Position numbers and translations under genes: made by a program
Notes under the pieces: generated by a model
Told to the model about the DNA's origin: nothing
The model's input: the letters and a program-made list of their open reading frames with translations, nothing else
The model's database searches: none
NCBI RefSeq assembly: GCF_034355335.1
Contig: NZ_CP136422.1
Span: 4,498,501-4,562,500, forward strand
Length of the DNA stretch: 64,000 bases
Source: Blautia coccoides
Lineage (GTDB): Bacteria; Bacillota; Clostridia; Lachnospirales; Lachnospiraceae
Reading direction: 5' to 3'
Shown: positions 62,754-64,000 of the stretch, one piece after another
How positions within the stretch are numbered: the first letter of the stretch is position 1
Layout of the letters: each line of letters starts with the position of its first letter

Positions 62754-64000
62754 TTATTCTTTCAATACTTTATTTAACACATCCGCCAAGGGTTCCATGG
62801 CATTCATCTCCTCCTCCACTGTGTTGGTCTGGGCACCGCATTCCACCAGAAGAGCTTTTGGCCGAAGATGCAGGTTATAACGGTATCCTCTCAGATAAAT
62901 GGTGCGCAGCCAGTCAGGATAATACTGTTTTGCCTGAAGAGCAAGCTGCAGGGAGAACGCCAGGTTATCCTGTATATAAGGGTTCGGCAGGTATTCTATA
63001 TCCCCGTTCTGGTTGGTGCGGCTTAAACCGTTAAAAAACATGATTTTGGCTGTCGGCTTTCCGTTCACATCCGTGACCAGGTGTTTGTCATCCGGCACTC
63101 CGTCTCTATGCAGATCAATGACCACCTCTACACTGGGATTCTCCTCCAGCACCTGACTGATTTTGTCCTGAGCATAATTGTAGGCTTTGTTTCTGTCCAG
63201 TTTTCCGTCCACAATATCAAAAGTATCCGTCACATGGAGCACATTGTAGCCGTATGTATCTCTTAAAAGCGTCACCAGATATTCCCCTACCCCCACAATG
63301 CTGGTGCTGGGGTTACCCGGATCAGAATCAATGAATTCCTCCTGGGAATGGCTGTGATATACCAGGATCTGCGGCTGGTCACTGCCTGTTGTCATCTTCA
63401 GGTCCTCCGACACAAGCGCCGGTGCATTGAGCTGGTCGCTGTTGATACTGGTCGTCTTGTCGATCGTATAAAAGTTGCTTATAACATAGTCAAAATCCTG
63501 AAACATATCAAGTGAAATGGGATTCACTATGGCATTAGCGGCAGAGGCTTCCTGCTGCCCTCCCTCTCCCGCGTCTGCCGTCTGTGTATTCTCCCCGCCT
63601 GTCCCGGCCTCCTGCTGGCTCCCGCTCTCAGTATTCCCTGCACTTTCCTGGTTCTCACTCTGGGCATCCACGCCCCCTGTATTTTCTTCACCGGAACCCA
63701 CAGGGCCTGCCTCCTGGTTCTCCTCCAAAAGCTTTGCCTCAAGAAAATCGGAATTCTCCTCCATGATCTTCTTATCCGTCTCCTGGTCCTTCTCTGTCTC
63801 TTCCAGCTCTTTTGCCTGGATGGTACCCAGAAACGGAAGCTGCTCCTCCACCTTGCTGCGAAGCCACTCCACAGGTGTCTGAGTCTGCATCCCCTCCGTC
63901 TCCAGGATTCCCGGAAGGTATGCCTCTATGGCTTTCTCCTGGGCATCCCTGCACATGTTCACCAATGTTTTTTTATCTAACGACATTCCTTTTATGAGAA
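62754..64000 (-). CDS. spoIIP: Stage II sporulation protein P, 5-prime end probably outside the window
   Basis: At least 410 residues are visible. After about 70 residues comes a Glu/Gln/Ser-rich linker (about 65-165), then the SpoIIP amidase/endopeptidase domain: ILVYHSHSQEEFIDS, VEVVIDLHRDGVPDD, MFFNGLSRTNQNGD and KALLVECGAQTNTVEEEM, with the His, His and Glu zinc ligands. It degrades peptidoglycan during engulfment of the forespore. An ATG at 63,986 opens the visible frame, but no clear ribosome binding site with correct spacing precedes it, the frame stays open to the window edge, and the expected N-terminal membrane anchor is missing. The true start is therefore likely beyond 64,000. Confidence 0.92.
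   Translation of the reverse strand, partial: LIKGMSLDKKTLVNMCRDAQEKAIEAYLPGILETEGMQTQTPVEWLRSKVEEQLPFLGTIQAKELEETEKDQETDKKIMEENSDFLEAKLLEENQEAGPVGSGEENTGGVDAQSENQESAGNTESGSQQEAGTGGENTQTADAGEGGQQEASAANAIVNPISLDMFQDFDYVISNFYTIDKTTSINSDQLNAPALVSEDLKMTTGSDQPQILVYHSHSQEEFIDSDPGNPSTSIVGVGEYLVTLLRDTYGYNVLHVTDTFDIVDGKLDRNKAYNYAQDKISQVLEENPSVEVVIDLHRDGVPDDKHLVTDVNGKPTAKIMFFNGLSRTNQNGDIEYLPNPYIQDNLAFSLQLALQAKQYYPDWLRTIYLRGYRYNLHLRPKALLVECGAQTNTVEEEMNAMEPLADVLNKVLKE

Noticed and set aside
1..64000. CRISPR arrays, tRNA or rRNA genes, transposases, integrases and phage genes
   Set aside because: I looked for regularly spaced direct repeats, cloverleaf-like sequences and mobile-element protein motifs and found none that I can support; the only regular repeats are coding repeats in the wall-binding proteins.

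Overview
The window looks like a chromosomal segment of a spore-forming, low-GC Gram-positive gut bacterium of the Lachnospiraceae type, with Blautia or a close relative as my best guess. The reasons are spoIIP, cdaA-cdaR, azlCD, lepA-hemW, many proteins with aromatic choline-binding-type cell-wall repeats, strong AAGGAG ribosome binding sites and Firmicutes-style promoters. No 16S rRNA, tRNA, phage or transposase gene was seen, so the genus is an inference.

Bases 1 to about 45,200 form one very large cell-envelope glycopolymer region. It starts inside a TagB/TagF-like CDP-glycerol transferase, followed by a LicD phosphotransferase, an AmsE-like glycosyltransferase, a polyprenyl-phosphate sugar transferase and two further GT2 enzymes (1-6,684, minus strand). 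A convergent GtrB-like transferase (6,835-7,791, plus) faces a DUF2142 GT-C-like membrane protein. A long minus-strand set (7,862-21,004) encodes an ABC-transporter-dependent polymer pathway: two large multi-domain glycosyltransferases, a methyltransferase, a kinase-like coiled-coil protein, Wzt- and Wzm-like exporter subunits, RfbC and a D,D-carboxypeptidase. A second minus-strand operon (21,225-28,385) carries glf, a second LicD, a Wzx-like flippase, two GT2 enzymes, DUF2304 and a second DUF2142 protein.

Bases 28,562-45,173 hold a GT8 transferase and three large secreted proteins with choline-binding-type repeats: a pneumococcal Pce-like metallo-beta-lactamase-fold esterase, an amidase/glucosaminidase autolysin and an L,D-transpeptidase. 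Between the last two lies a compact aminosugar cluster: WecE/RffA aminotransferase, two small EamA proteins, an ArnC/GtrB-like transferase, a short PLP-fold protein and an ATP-grasp ligase. Together these suggest a wall or lipid-linked polymer carrying LicD-transferred phospho-substituents, with enzymes that bind, trim and remodel it. Phosphorylcholine is the obvious candidate by analogy with pneumococcus, but no licA, licB or licC is present here.

Bases 45,300-64,000 are mostly housekeeping genes, all on the minus strand: azlCD, an HPr-like protein, cdaR, cdaA, two unknown membrane proteins, comF, recD2, mreB, uvrA with an SOS-like box over its promoter, a CBS-domain protein, hemW, lepA and spoIIP. 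A non-coding stretch of about 1 kb upstream of uvrA (57,896-58,945) contains two striking long inverted repeats.

The most interesting candidates are the split WbdD-like capping pair (11,791-14,092), the Arn-like aminosugar/ATP-grasp cluster (37,096-42,343), the Pce-like enzyme with a large insertion in its catalytic fold, and the nested palindrome at 58,512-58,860.
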